Part shown: piece after piece, positions 7,570-16,112 of the stretch | Layout: every line of letters starts with the position of its first letter | How positions within the stretch are numbered: the stretch's first letter is position 1 | DNA from: Actinomycetota bacterium | GTDB lineage: Bacteria; Actinomycetota; Acidimicrobiia; Acidimicrobiales; CADCTF01 | Reading direction: 5' to 3' | Assembly: GCA_019348255.1 (NCBI GenBank) | Contig: JAHWJU010000009.1 | Location: 1 to 35,131 of the forward strand | DNA: 35,131 nt | Translations under genes and position numbers: made by a program | Notes under the pieces: generated by a model | What the model was told of the DNA's origin: nothing | The model's database searches: none | What the model saw: only the letters and a program-made list of their open reading frames with translations

Positions 7570-8393
7570 CGGGCCACGACCTGCGGGCCGAGGGCCTGCG
7601 CCTGGCCTACGACGCCAAGGTCGTGGTCGACGGGCTCACTCTCGCCATCCCCCCGGGCCAGATCACGGTCATCGTGGGAGCCAACGCCTGCGGGAAGTCG
7701 ACCCTGCTGCGGGGCCTGGCGCGGTTGCTCAAGCCGACGGCCGGCGGTGTCCATCTCGACGGCGAGAGCATCTCCCGGCTGCCCACTCGCGAGGTGGCCA
7801 CCCGAGTCGGCATCCTGCCGCAGTCACCCGTGGCGCCGGAAGGCCTCACCGTGGCGGAGCTGGTGGCGCGCGGCCGCTACCCCCACCAGCGGTGGTTCCA
7901 GCAGTGGTCGGCCGCCGACGAGGCGGCGGTCGCCGCCGCGCTGGAGTCGACCGGCACCGCCGAGTTGGCCACCCGCCCCGTGGACGAGCTGTCGGGCGGC
8001 CAGCGCCAACGGGCCTGGATCGCCATGGCGCTGGCTCAGGGCACCCCGATCCTCCTGCTGGACGAGCCCACGACCTTCTTGGACCTGGCCCACCAGGTGG
8101 AGGTGCTCGACCTGCTGGGGGAGCTGAACGCCACCGAGGGCAGAACCGTGGTGCTGGTGCTCCACGACCTGAACCAGGCCTGCCGGTATGCGCACCACCT
8201 GGTCGCCATGGCCGAGGGGTCGATCGTGGCCGAGGGCCGGCCGAGCGAGGTCGTCAGCGAGGAGCTCGTGACCAAGGTGTTCGGGCTCGAGTGCCGCGTG
8301 GTGCCCGACCCGGTGGCAGGCACCCCGCTCGTCATCCCGGTCGGCGCCCGCCATCGGCGGCCGCTTGTCGACTTCGGCTCGGACCCCACTTGA
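7566..8393 (+). CDS. Iron-siderophore ABC transporter ATP-binding protein (FecE/FhuC type)
   Basis: 275 residues; GTG 7566 overlaps the preceding stop. All ABC ATPase motifs are visible: Walker [10 protein letters not shown] (residues 38-46, with Ala where family members commonly carry Pro/Gly), Q-loop at [19 protein letters not shown], signature LSGGQRQR, Walker [10 protein letters not shown]-loop FLDL and H-loop VLHD. The GRYPHQRW segment between Q-loop and signature is typical of the iron-chelate subfamily. It would bind the cytoplasmic faces of the two permeases and power import. Its position between binding protein and permeases fixes the subfamily. Confidence 0.95.
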   Translation: MTGHDLRAEGLRLAYDAKVVVDGLTLAIPPGQITVIVGANACGKSTLLRGLARLLKPTAGGVHLDGESISRLPTREVATRVGILPQSPVAPEGLTVAELVARGRYPHQRWFQQWSAADEAAVAAALESTGTAELATRPVDELSGGQRQRAWIAMALAQGTPILLLDEPTTFLDLAHQVEVLDLLGELNATEGRTVVLVLHDLNQACRYAHHLVAMAEGSIVAEGRPSEVVSEELVTKVFGLECRVVPDPVAGTPLVIPVGARHRRPLVDFGSDPT

Positions 8394-8457
8394 GCTCGCC
8401 CGTGGCCGCTCACCTGACCGGCTCGTCGTGGGACCGTCAGGGCCGGTCGGCGATGTA

Positions 8458-9507
8458 ATGGTGCCGCCATGGACCCGCCTCGAGCGCATGGAACGCAAGG
8501 GCGTGGTGGCCTCCCGTCGTTGGCGGGCGGCCGGACTGGTGCTGGCGGCGGCGGCCCTGGTGGCCGTGGCGCTGGCCAGCGTCGCCTACGGGTCCAAGCC
8601 CATCGCCGTCAACCGCGTGCTCGGATCCTTCTTCACCTTCGACGGCTCCAGTGACCACCTGATCGTGCGCAGCCTGCGGGTGCCGCGGACGCTTGCCGGC
8701 CTCGGCGTGGGCGTGGCCCTCGGGATGGCTGGTGCCGTGATGCAGGGCGTGACCCGCAACCCGCTGGCCGACCCAGGCATCCTCGGCGTCAACGCCGGCG
8801 CCTCCCTCGCCGTCGTGCTGGCCATCTACGGCCTCGACGTCACCAGCCCGAGCGGGTACGTCTGGTTCGCTTTCCTGGGCGCGGCGGGCGCCTCGGTGGT
8901 CGTCTACGGCCTCGGCTCCCTCGGCCGCGACGGCGCCACTCCCGTGAAGCTGGCGCTCGCCGGCGCGGCCATGAGCGCGCTGCTCGGCTCCGTCACCACC
9001 GCCATCCTCCTTCTCGACGTCGCCACGCTGGATCAGTTCCGGTTCTGGGTCGTGGGCTCGCTGGCCGGCCGGGACGCGACCATCCTGCGGGGAGTGGCAC
9101 CCTTCCTGGGCGCCGGTGCGCTGTTGGCGCTGGGCTCGGCCCGGTCCCTCAACACCTTGAGCCTGGGTGACGACGTGGCGCGCTCCCTCGGCCAGCGGGT
9201 GGGCCTGGCCAGGGTGTGCGCGGCAGTGGCAGTGGTGGTGCTCACAGGCGCGGCGGTGGCCGCTGCCGGGCCCATCGGGTTCATCGGGCTGACGGTGCCC
9301 CACGTGGCCCGGGCCATCACCGGACCCGACTACCGATGGGTGTTGCCCTACTCCGCCGTGTTGGCCCCCATCCTGCTGCTGGGTTCCGACATCGCCGGGC
9401 GGGTGGTGGCCAGGCCGGGCGAGCTGCAGGTGGGAATCGTCACCGCGTTCGTAGGGGCGCCCTTCTTCGTCGCTCTCGTGCGGCGGCGAAAGCTGGCCGA
9501 GCTGTGA
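8458..9507 (+). CDS. Iron-siderophore ABC transporter permease (FecCD family), first copy
   Basis: 349 residues from ATG 8458; ATG 8488, ten codons later, is also plausible and neither has a good ribosome-binding site. The FecCD/BtuC family pattern is clear: LRVPRTLAGLGVGVALGMAGAVMQGVTRNPLADPGILGVNAGASLAV near residues 65-115, multiple hydrophobic helices (about nine or ten), the cytoplasmic coupling segment LGDDVARSLGQRVG, then AAGPIGFIGLTVPHVAR, and the ending GELQVGIVTAFVGAPFFVALV. It pairs with the next gene to form a heteromeric channel. A 64-bp gap separates it from the ATPase gene, the only sizeable gap inside the operon. Confidence 0.93.
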   Translation: MVPPWTRLERMERKGVVASRRWRAAGLVLAAAALVAVALASVAYGSKPIAVNRVLGSFFTFDGSSDHLIVRSLRVPRTLAGLGVGVALGMAGAVMQGVTRNPLADPGILGVNAGASLAVVLAIYGLDVTSPSGYVWFAFLGAAGASVVVYGLGSLGRDGATPVKLALAGAAMSALLGSVTTAILLLDVATLDQFRFWVVGSLAGRDATILRGVAPFLGAGALLALGSARSLNTLSLGDDVARSLGQRVGLARVCAAVAVVVLTGAAVAAAGPIGFIGLTVPHVARAITGPDYRWVLPYSAVLAPILLLGSDIAGRVVARPGELQVGIVTAFVGAPFFVALVRRRKLAEL

Positions 9508-10655
9508 ACAGCCCCGCAGCGCCGGCCTCGGCGGCTGCTACGACGGCACCGGACGGTCCGCCCGCCGGCCGCGACGGTGGGTCTGCTTCTGATCCGCCCA
9601 CGACGAAGGTGGACGGGCCCTGCGCCGTCCGGCTACGCCGGCCGTCGGCGTCCATCCGGGTGGACGTGCGGGCGGTTGCCGTGTGCGGCTGCCTGGCCGG
9701 GCTGATCGCCGGCGCCTTCGCCGTCAACCTGAGCGTGGGCGACTTCCCCATCCCACTGGGCGAGGTCGTGGCCTCGATCCTCGGCCACGGTGGTGCCGAC
9801 TCCGACTTCATCGTCCGGACGCTGCGCCTGCCCCGATCACTGACGGCCGTGCTGGTGGGCGCAGCCTTCGGACTCTCCGGCGCCATCTTCCAGAGCCTCG
9901 CCCGTAACCCGCTCGCCAGCCCCGACATCATCGGTGTGACGGCGGGCGCGGCCGCCGCCGCGGTGGCCGCCATCGTGCTCGGCGGCGTGGCCAGCAGCGC
10001 GGCGCTGGCTGCGGCGGCGCTGGCGGGAGGGCTGGCTGCCGCGCTTGTCGTCTACGGCCTCGCCTTCCGCAAGGGGGTCACCGGCTACCGCCTGGTGCTG
10101 GTTGGCATCGGCATCACCGCCGTCCTCTCCAGCGTCACCTCCTACCTGCTCACCCGGGCCGAGATCTTCGACGCCCAGCGGGCGACGGTGTGGCTGACCG
10201 GCAGCCTCAACGGACGGGGCTGGGAGCATGTCCGGCCGGTCGGAGCGGCCCTTGCCGTGCTGGTCCCTGCCACCCTGGTCCTGGGACGCGCCATGCGGGC
10301 GCTGCAGCTGGGTGACGACGCGGCCCGGGGGCTCGGGGTCCCGGTCGACCGCGCCCGCCTCGGCCTCGTAGTCACCGGCGTCGGCCTGGCGGCGGTGGCC
10401 ACGGCTTCGGCCGGGCCCGTCGCCTTCGTGGCCCTGGTCTCACCCCAGATCGCGCGACGGCTGGTCGGGGCATCGCCGCTGGGTCTGGTTCCCGCCGCCC
10501 TGGTGGGAGCCGTCGTGATGTTGCTGGCCGATCTCGTCGGCCGGCGCATGTTCGCGCCGATCGAGCTGCCGGTAGGGGTCATCACCGCCGTCGTCGGCGC
10601 GCCCTATCTGCTCTGGCTGCTGGCCCGAGCCAACCGGGTAGGCCGGGGCGGATGA
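9504..10655 (+). CDS. Iron-siderophore ABC transporter permease (FecCD family), second copy
   Basis: 383 residues from GTG 9504, which overlaps the stop of the first permease (GTGA). The first ~50 residues are a hydrophilic Ala/Pro/Gly-rich extension not needed for the fold. The FecCD core follows: LRLPRSLTAVLVGAAFGLSGAIFQSLARNPLASPDIIGVTAGA, TVWLTGSLNGRGWEHV, LQLGDDAARGLGVPVDRARL, GPVAFVALVSPQIARRL, and the end PIELPVGVITAVVGAPYLLWLL. The last few motifs match the paralogue just upstream, consistent with an ancient duplication. Together they make the transmembrane part of the importer. It is the last gene of the iron operon; about 100 bp separate it from the response regulator. Confidence 0.93.
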   Translation: MNSPAAPASAAATTAPDGPPAGRDGGSASDPPTTKVDGPCAVRLRRPSASIRVDVRAVAVCGCLAGLIAGAFAVNLSVGDFPIPLGEVVASILGHGGADSDFIVRTLRLPRSLTAVLVGAAFGLSGAIFQSLARNPLASPDIIGVTAGAAAAAVAAIVLGGVASSAALAAAALAGGLAAALVVYGLAFRKGVTGYRLVLVGIGITAVLSSVTSYLLTRAEIFDAQRATVWLTGSLNGRGWEHVRPVGAALAVLVPATLVLGRAMRALQLGDDAARGLGVPVDRARLGLVVTGVGLAAVATASAGPVAFVALVSPQIARRLVGASPLGLVPAALVGAVVMLLADLVGRRMFAPIELPVGVITAVVGAPYLLWLLARANRVGRGG

Positions 10656-10739
10656 TCGGGTGGCCGTGTGACTACGGCATGGAGGAGACCTTCTCCTGGT
10701 CGGTGATCCCTACGGATGGCGGTACTTGCGCCGCCCGGT

Positions 10740-10745
10740 GAGAAT
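10740..10745 (+). promoter_or_regulatory. Candidate -10 element for the response regulator (leaderless)
   Basis: GAGAAT lies six bases before GTG 10752, where no Shine-Dalgarno sequence is seen. It keeps the A at position 2 and the T at position 6 of the -10 hexamer, but not the first T. The spacing fits a transcript starting at or next to the start codon. Confidence 0.35.
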
Positions 10746-10751
10746 GGCGCG

Positions 10752-11428
<677 letters not shown>

Positions 11429-11432
<4 letters not shown>

Positions 11433-12838
11433 GCACCCGTCCGAGGCTCTCGCGGCGCCAGCACCTCGGGCTGCGGGCCCGCGTCACCGTCGCCTTCGCC
11501 CTGGGTGCACTGGCGCTGTCGACGGTGCTCGCCGGTATCACCTTCGGCCTCGTGCGCAACTCGCTCGTCCAGCAGCGCGAGGAGTCAGCCATGGCCCAGT
11601 CGTTCGTGAACGCGCGGGTGGTACGCGACGGTCTGCGCCGGGCGGGAGGCACTGACCTCGGCCGGGTCCTGGCCTCCGTGGAGAGCCCGGGCCGAGGCGG
11701 CGTCGTCCTGCATGTCGGCGACCGCTGGTTCGCAAATTCGCTGGTGGTCGGCCGCGACACCCTGCCGCCCGCGCTGCGCGAGCAGGTGGCCGGCGGGAAG
11801 CCGGCCCGGCAGCGCTTCTTCTCCGGCGGCGAGGCCTGGGTCGCCGTGGGGGTTCCGATCCCCCGGGTCGACGCGCAGTTCTTCGAAGCCTTCTCGCTGG
11901 GTGAGGTCGACCGGACCCTCGACGTGCTCGGTTACTCCCTGGCCGGGGCGGCCGTGCTCACAACGATGGCCGGCGCCGCCGTGGGCCGGTGGGCGAGTGC
12001 GCGGGTGCTGAGGCCGCTCGCAGGGGTGTCGGAGGCGGCGGCAGCGATTGCCGCCGGATCGCTCGCCACCCGCCTGGAGGCTCCGGCTGACCGGGACCTC
12101 GCGCCGCTGGCGGATTCGTTCAACCGCATGGTGGACGCGCTGTCGGAGAGGATCTCCCGCGACGCCCGGTTCGCCTCCGACGTGAGTCATGAACTGCGGT
12201 CGCCGCTGACGACGCTGTCGACCTCGCTCGAGGTGATGCGGACCCGTCGGGGCGAGCTCAGTCCGAGGGCCCAGGCCGCGCTCGACCTGCTCGACGCCGA
12301 CGTCAGGCGCTTCCAGAGGATGGTGGAGGACTTGTTGGAGATCTCCCGCTTCGACGCCGGCGTGGCCGAGCTCGAGCTCGACGAGGTCGACCTGCGGGAG
12401 CTGGTGCGCCACACGCTCGGGCGGGCCGGCGGGACGGTGCCCCTCGACCTGCACCAAGCCGGCGACGAGGCGTTGGTGCTCGCCGACAAGCGCCGCCTCG
12501 AGAGGGTGGTGGTGAACCTCCTCGAGAATGCGGCCGCCCACGGCGGTGGTGCCACCCGGGTAGGGGTGGAGGCCAGCGATCACGCCGTGCGGGTGGTGGT
12601 GGAGGATGGCGGCGCCGGGGTGCCCCTGGAGGAGCGACCGCTCATCTTCGAGCGGTTCTTCCGGGGCTCGGCCGCCGGGCGCAGGGGCGCCGGTGGCGGC
12701 TCCGGTCTGGGCCTGGCGCTGGTGAACGAACACGTTCGCCTCCACGCGGGGCGGGTGTGGGTCGAAGACGGCCCGGACGGGCAGGGGGCTCGTTTCGTGG
12801 TCGAGCTACCGAGGGTGCCCACAGGTCTCGGCACATGA
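11429..12838 (+). CDS. Membrane sensor histidine kinase (MtrB-like)
   Basis: 469 residues; start TTG 11429 overlaps the response-regulator stop (TTGA), the only TTG start I accept in this window. There are two membrane helices, about residues 20-42 and 165-185, flanking a ~120-residue extracytoplasmic sensor region. A HAMP linker follows (RVLRPLAGVSEAAAAIAAGSL...LADSFNRMVDAL), then the dimerisation domain with phosphoacceptor H254 in DVSHELRSPLTT, then the HATPase domain with the N-box NLLENAAAHG, the G1 box VEDGGAGVP and the G2 box GGGSGLGLALV. It should autophosphorylate on H254 and pass phosphate to D53 of its partner. The signal sensed cannot be deduced. Confidence 0.93.
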
Positions 12839-13449
12839 GACGCTCGCGCCGGTGGGCCAGCCTCCTCGTGGCCGGGTCAATGGCCTTCACGACAGTCTCC
12901 TGCGGGGTGCAGGGCGAAGAACGCCCGGAGACGCTTTCGGCCAGCGAGGTGCCCTACGGCCTGCTGGAGGAAGCCCCCAGCACCACGACCAGCACCACGC
13001 TGGTGGACGCCCGCAAGGTGGGGCTGGTCATCTTCCTGGTCGTCGGCGGGCGCCTGCACCCGGCACCGCGCTCAGTGACGACACCGCTCACGGTCGCCAA
13101 GGCTCTCAGCGCGCTGTTGGCCGGACCGGAGGAGGACGAGGCCGTTGCCGGGCTGCGCTCGGCCATCAATCCCGCCGCCAGCCTCGTCCCCAGCCGGGTG
13201 GATCCCTCGACCTGGGTCGTGGATGTCAGCACCGAGTTCGTCCAGGGGCCCACGTCGGAACAGGTGCTGGGCCTGGCCCAGATCGTCTTCACCCTCACCG
13301 AGATCCCTGGGGTGACGGGAGTCCGCTTCACCCTGGAGGGAGCACCGATCGAGGTGCCGACGCCGAGCGGGACCACGTCGGCCCCGCTCGGCCGCGACGC
13401 CTTCGTGGACCTGGCGCCGGCGCCCCCCGAGCCCGGCGCCGCCTCGTGA
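12835..13449 (+). CDS. GerMN-domain lipoprotein (short LpqB-like)
   Basis: 204 residues; ATG 12835 overlaps the kinase stop (ATGA). The signal is of the lipoprotein type: RRSRRW, a hydrophobic run, then TVSC with Cys 23. A Thr/Ser-rich spacer leads to a GerMN domain at about 60-180 (VGLVIFLVVGGRLHPAPRSV...ALSALLAGP, SAINPAASLVPSRV, WVVDVSTEFVQG, LAQIVFTLTEIPGVTGVRFTLEG). In many actinobacteria the third gene after mtrA and mtrB is lpqB, a long lipoprotein with GerMN plus a beta-propeller-like part that influences the kinase. This copy has the GerMN part only. It may modulate the sensor at the outer face of the membrane; that role is inferred from position. Confidence 0.85.
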   Translation: MRRSRRWASLLVAGSMAFTTVSCGVQGEERPETLSASEVPYGLLEEAPSTTTSTTLVDARKVGLVIFLVVGGRLHPAPRSVTTPLTVAKALSALLAGPEEDEAVAGLRSAINPAASLVPSRVDPSTWVVDVSTEFVQGPTSEQVLGLAQIVFTLTEIPGVTGVRFTLEGAPIEVPTPSGTTSAPLGRDAFVDLAPAPPEPGAAS

Positions 13450-13516
13450 GCGCCGGCTGACGGAACCGTCTCCGAACTGCAACGAGAAGGGGTCGAGATC
13501 GACGCACTGCTTGAGG

Positions 13517-13522
13517 CAGAAT
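13517..13522 (+). promoter_or_regulatory. Candidate -10 element for the short unknown gene
   Basis: CAGAAT, nine bases before GTG 13532. It matches the last five bases of a TAGAAT-like hexamer, and no Shine-Dalgarno sequence lies between. The call is weak and depends on the downstream gene being real. Confidence 0.3.
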
Positions 13523-13531
13523 CCCGGGACC

Positions 13532-13849
13532 GTGATCCTCGCCTCCGAGACACTTGCCCCCGACGCCGGTTTCACGGCCGGCGCCCGCACCATGACGTTG
13601 GCGGGCTCGGTGTTGGAGGTCCTGGAGTCTTGCGCGTACCGGTGGTTCTTCGACAGGGAGCGCTCCCGCTTCCGGCGCCTTCCGAGAACCGCTGCACTCG
13701 ACGGTTTCAGCGACGCTCCGTGGCGGGACTACTCGAGCCTGGAGTTCTCCAATGACGGCAACTCCTTCGTCGTGGCTCTCGATCCCCACGGCACGCGGCT
13801 GTTGAGCGCCACCGGCCACGGCGAGGGCTGCACCTGCACCAAGCTGTAG
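13532..13849 (+). CDS. Small unknown protein with C-terminal GCTC motif
   Basis: About 105 residues from GTG 13532; ATG 13592 is a later alternative giving about 85. I do not recognise a family. The product is soluble-looking, with no signal or membrane helix. Its middle is basic and aromatic (YRWFFDRERSRFRRLPR), followed by a segment resembling beta strands (SLEFSNDGNSFVVALDPHGTRLLSATG), and it ends in HGEGCTCTKL with two Cys that could bind a metal or form a disulfide. Codon use is like that of its neighbours, and the frame fills most of the gap between the two-component operon and glgX. It may be a single-gene unit. The chance that it is a spurious frame is real. Confidence 0.5.
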   Translation: MILASETLAPDAGFTAGARTMTLAGSVLEVLESCAYRWFFDRERSRFRRLPRTAALDGFSDAPWRDYSSLEFSNDGNSFVVALDPHGTRLLSATGHGEGCTCTKL

Positions 13850-13991
13850 CGGACTGCTTGGAGCTGGGCCCTCCGGGCTAGCGTCGGGAAATGTTCCAAC
13901 GGCCCGGCGCGACCGAACACCGGACGTCCCCGCTGGCGCGGGCGGACGGCCCGTGCGCGTAATTCCCGCCCGCGCCGGGTAGGGAGCGAGG

Positions 13992-16112
13992 ATGGAGGTC
14001 TGGCCCGGTCGGCCGTACCCGCTCGGAGCCACCCCCGACGGCGAAGGTGCGAACTTCTCGCTGTTCTCCGAGCATGCCGAGGCGGTCGATCTCTGCCTCT
14101 TCGACGACGACGGCTCCGAGGTCCGGGTGCGCCTGCCGGAGGTGACAGCGCACCGCTTCCACGGTTATCTACCGGGCGTGGGGCCGGGACAGCGCTACGG
14201 GTTCCGTGTCCACGGCCCCTTCGAGCCGGAGGCAGGGCACCGGTTCAACCCCCGTAAACTCTTGATCGATCCCAACGCCAAGGCCATCGACGGACAGGTC
14301 CAGTGGGACGAAGCCGTCTATGGATATCCGTTCGGGTCCGAGGACGCGGACCTCCGGCGCAACGACGCGGACAGCGCCCTCTTCGTGCCGAAGTCGGTGG
14401 TGGTGGACGACCACTTCGACTGGGGTGAGGACCGGCGGCCCTACACGGCGCTGCACGAGTCGATGATCTACGAGGTCCACGTCAAGGGCTTCACCAAGCT
14501 CCACCCCACGATCCCGCCGGAGATGCGGGGCACCTACGCCGGCCTCGCCACTCCCGAGGCGATCGAGCACCTGCACCTGCTGGGTGTCACCGCCGTGGAG
14601 CTGTTGCCGGTGCACCACTTCGTCGACGACCACATCCTGGTCGACAAGGGGCTGCACAACTACTGGGGCTACAGCTCGATCGGCTTCTTCGCCCCGCACT
14701 CCGCCTACAGCTCGAGTGGCACCCGCGGAGAGCAGGTGCGGGAGTTCAAGGCGATGGTCAAGGCGCTCCACGAGGCCGGGATCGAGGTGATCCTCGATGT
14801 CGTCTACAACCACACCGGCGAGGGAAACCACCTGGGGCCGACGCTGTGCTTCCGGGGCGTCGACAACGCGTCCTACTACCGGCTGGTGGAGGGCGACGAG
14901 CGGTACAATATGGACTACACGGGGACGGGCAACAGCCTCAACATGCGTCACCCGAACGTGCTGCAACTGTTGATGGACTCGTTGCGGTACTGGGTCACCG
15001 AGATGCACGTCGACGGCTTCCGCTTCGACCTGGCGGCCACCCTGGCCCGGGAGCTTCACGACGTCGACCGGCTGTCGGCCTTCTTCGACGTGATCCAGCA
15101 GGACCCGGTGGTGAGCCAGGTCAAGCTCATCGCCGAGCCGTGGGACCTGGGCGAGGGCGGGTACCAGGTCGGCAACTTCCCGCCGCTGTGGTCGGAGTGG
15201 AACGGCAAGTACCGCGACTGCATGCGCGACTACTGGCGGGGCCAGGAGGCGGGGCTGTCCGAGTTCGCCTTCCGCCTCACGGGCAGCTCCGACCTCTACG
15301 GTGACGCCCGCCGCCCGAGTGCTTCGGTCAACTTCATCACCGCCCACGACGGGTTCACCCTCAACGACCTGGTCTCCTACAACGAAAAGCACAACGAGGC
15401 CAACGGTGAGGGCAACGCCGACGGAGAGAGCCACAATCGATCCTGGAACTGCGGCGTCGAGGGCCCCACCAAGGACCTCGAGATCTGCGAGTTGCGGGCC
15501 CGCCAGCAGCGCAACTTCCTGGGCACGCTCTTCCTGTCCCAGGGCGTGCCCATGCTCCTCGGTGGCGACGAGATGGGGCGGAGCCAGAACGGGAACAACA
15601 ACGCCTACTGCCAGGACAACGAGCTGTCGTGGTTCGACTGGAGCCAGCGCGACGAGCACCTCATCCTCCTCGGGTTCACCCGCCGGCTGATGGACCTTCG
15701 CCGGGCCCATCCGGTGCTTCGCCGGCGAGGCTGGTTCCAGGGCCGCTCCATCCGGGGGGGAGCGGCCAAAGACATCGCCTGGTTCAACCCGGACGGCCTC
15801 GAGATGACCGACCTCGACTGGGAGGCGGGCTTTGCCAAGGTGCTGGGCGTCTTCCTCAACGGCGATGCGATCGCCAGCCGTGGCCCGCGCGGCGAGCGCA
15901 TCGTCGACGACTCGCTCCTGCTGTTGTTCTCGGCCCACCACGAGCCCATCGAGTTCATGCTCCCCAGCGGCCCCTATGGGGAACGGTGGGAGCTCCTGTT
16001 GGACACGGCCGATCCGATCGTCCCTGAAGCTTCCCGTGTCTACAAAGCCGGTGACGCGGTCCCGCTGGCCGACCGCTCGCTCGTGGTGCTCCGCCTCGGC
16101 GGCCGCCCCTAG
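13992..16112 (+). CDS. glgX: Glycogen debranching enzyme (isoamylase type, GlgX/TreX)
   Basis: 706 residues from ATG 13992, with GGGAGCGAGG just before it. It hydrolyses alpha-1,6 branches of glycogen or limit dextrins, releasing linear malto-oligosaccharides. An N-terminal CBM48-like domain (about 1-130; GATPDGEGANFSLFSEHAEAVDL) precedes a GH13 subfamily 11 barrel. Catalytic residues can be assigned: nucleophile D346 in FRFDLAATL, acid/base E382 in LIAEPWD, and transition-state Asp D453 in TAHDGFTLNDL. The segment SYNEKHNEANGEGN is characteristic of GlgX/TreX. The stop is directly followed by the treY ATG with no gap. With TreY and TreZ it forms the TreXYZ route, so here it probably feeds trehalose synthesis as well as glycogen turnover. 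Confidence 0.95.
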   Translation: MEVWPGRPYPLGATPDGEGANFSLFSEHAEAVDLCLFDDDGSEVRVRLPEVTAHRFHGYLPGVGPGQRYGFRVHGPFEPEAGHRFNPRKLLIDPNAKAIDGQVQWDEAVYGYPFGSEDADLRRNDADSALFVPKSVVVDDHFDWGEDRRPYTALHESMIYEVHVKGFTKLHPTIPPEMRGTYAGLATPEAIEHLHLLGVTAVELLPVHHFVDDHILVDKGLHNYWGYSSIGFFAPHSAYSSSGTRGEQVREFKAMVKALHEAGIEVILDVVYNHTGEGNHLGPTLCFRGVDNASYYRLVEGDERYNMDYTGTGNSLNMRHPNVLQLLMDSLRYWVTEMHVDGFRFDLAATLARELHDVDRLSAFFDVIQQDPVVSQVKLIAEPWDLGEGGYQVGNFPPLWSEWNGKYRDCMRDYWRGQEAGLSEFAFRLTGSSDLYGDARRPSASVNFITAHDGFTLNDLVSYNEKHNEANGEGNADGESHNRSWNCGVEGPTKDLEICELRARQQRNFLGTLFLSQGVPMLLGGDEMGRSQNGNNNAYCQDNELSWFDWSQRDEHLILLGFTRRLMDLRRAHPVLRRRGWFQGRSIRGGAAKDIAWFNPDGLEMTDLDWEAGFAKVLGVFLNGDAIASRGPRGERIVDDSLLLLFSAHHEPIEFMLPSGPYGERWELLLDTADPIVPEASRVYKAGDAVPLADRSLVVLRLGGRP

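Noticed and set aside
13850-13991. Several GC-rich inverted repeats before glgX (for example around 13923-13950)
   Set aside because: Stems are short or interrupted and no consistent terminator or riboswitch fold emerged by eye. The 142-bp gap may hold the glgX promoter, but I cannot place it.
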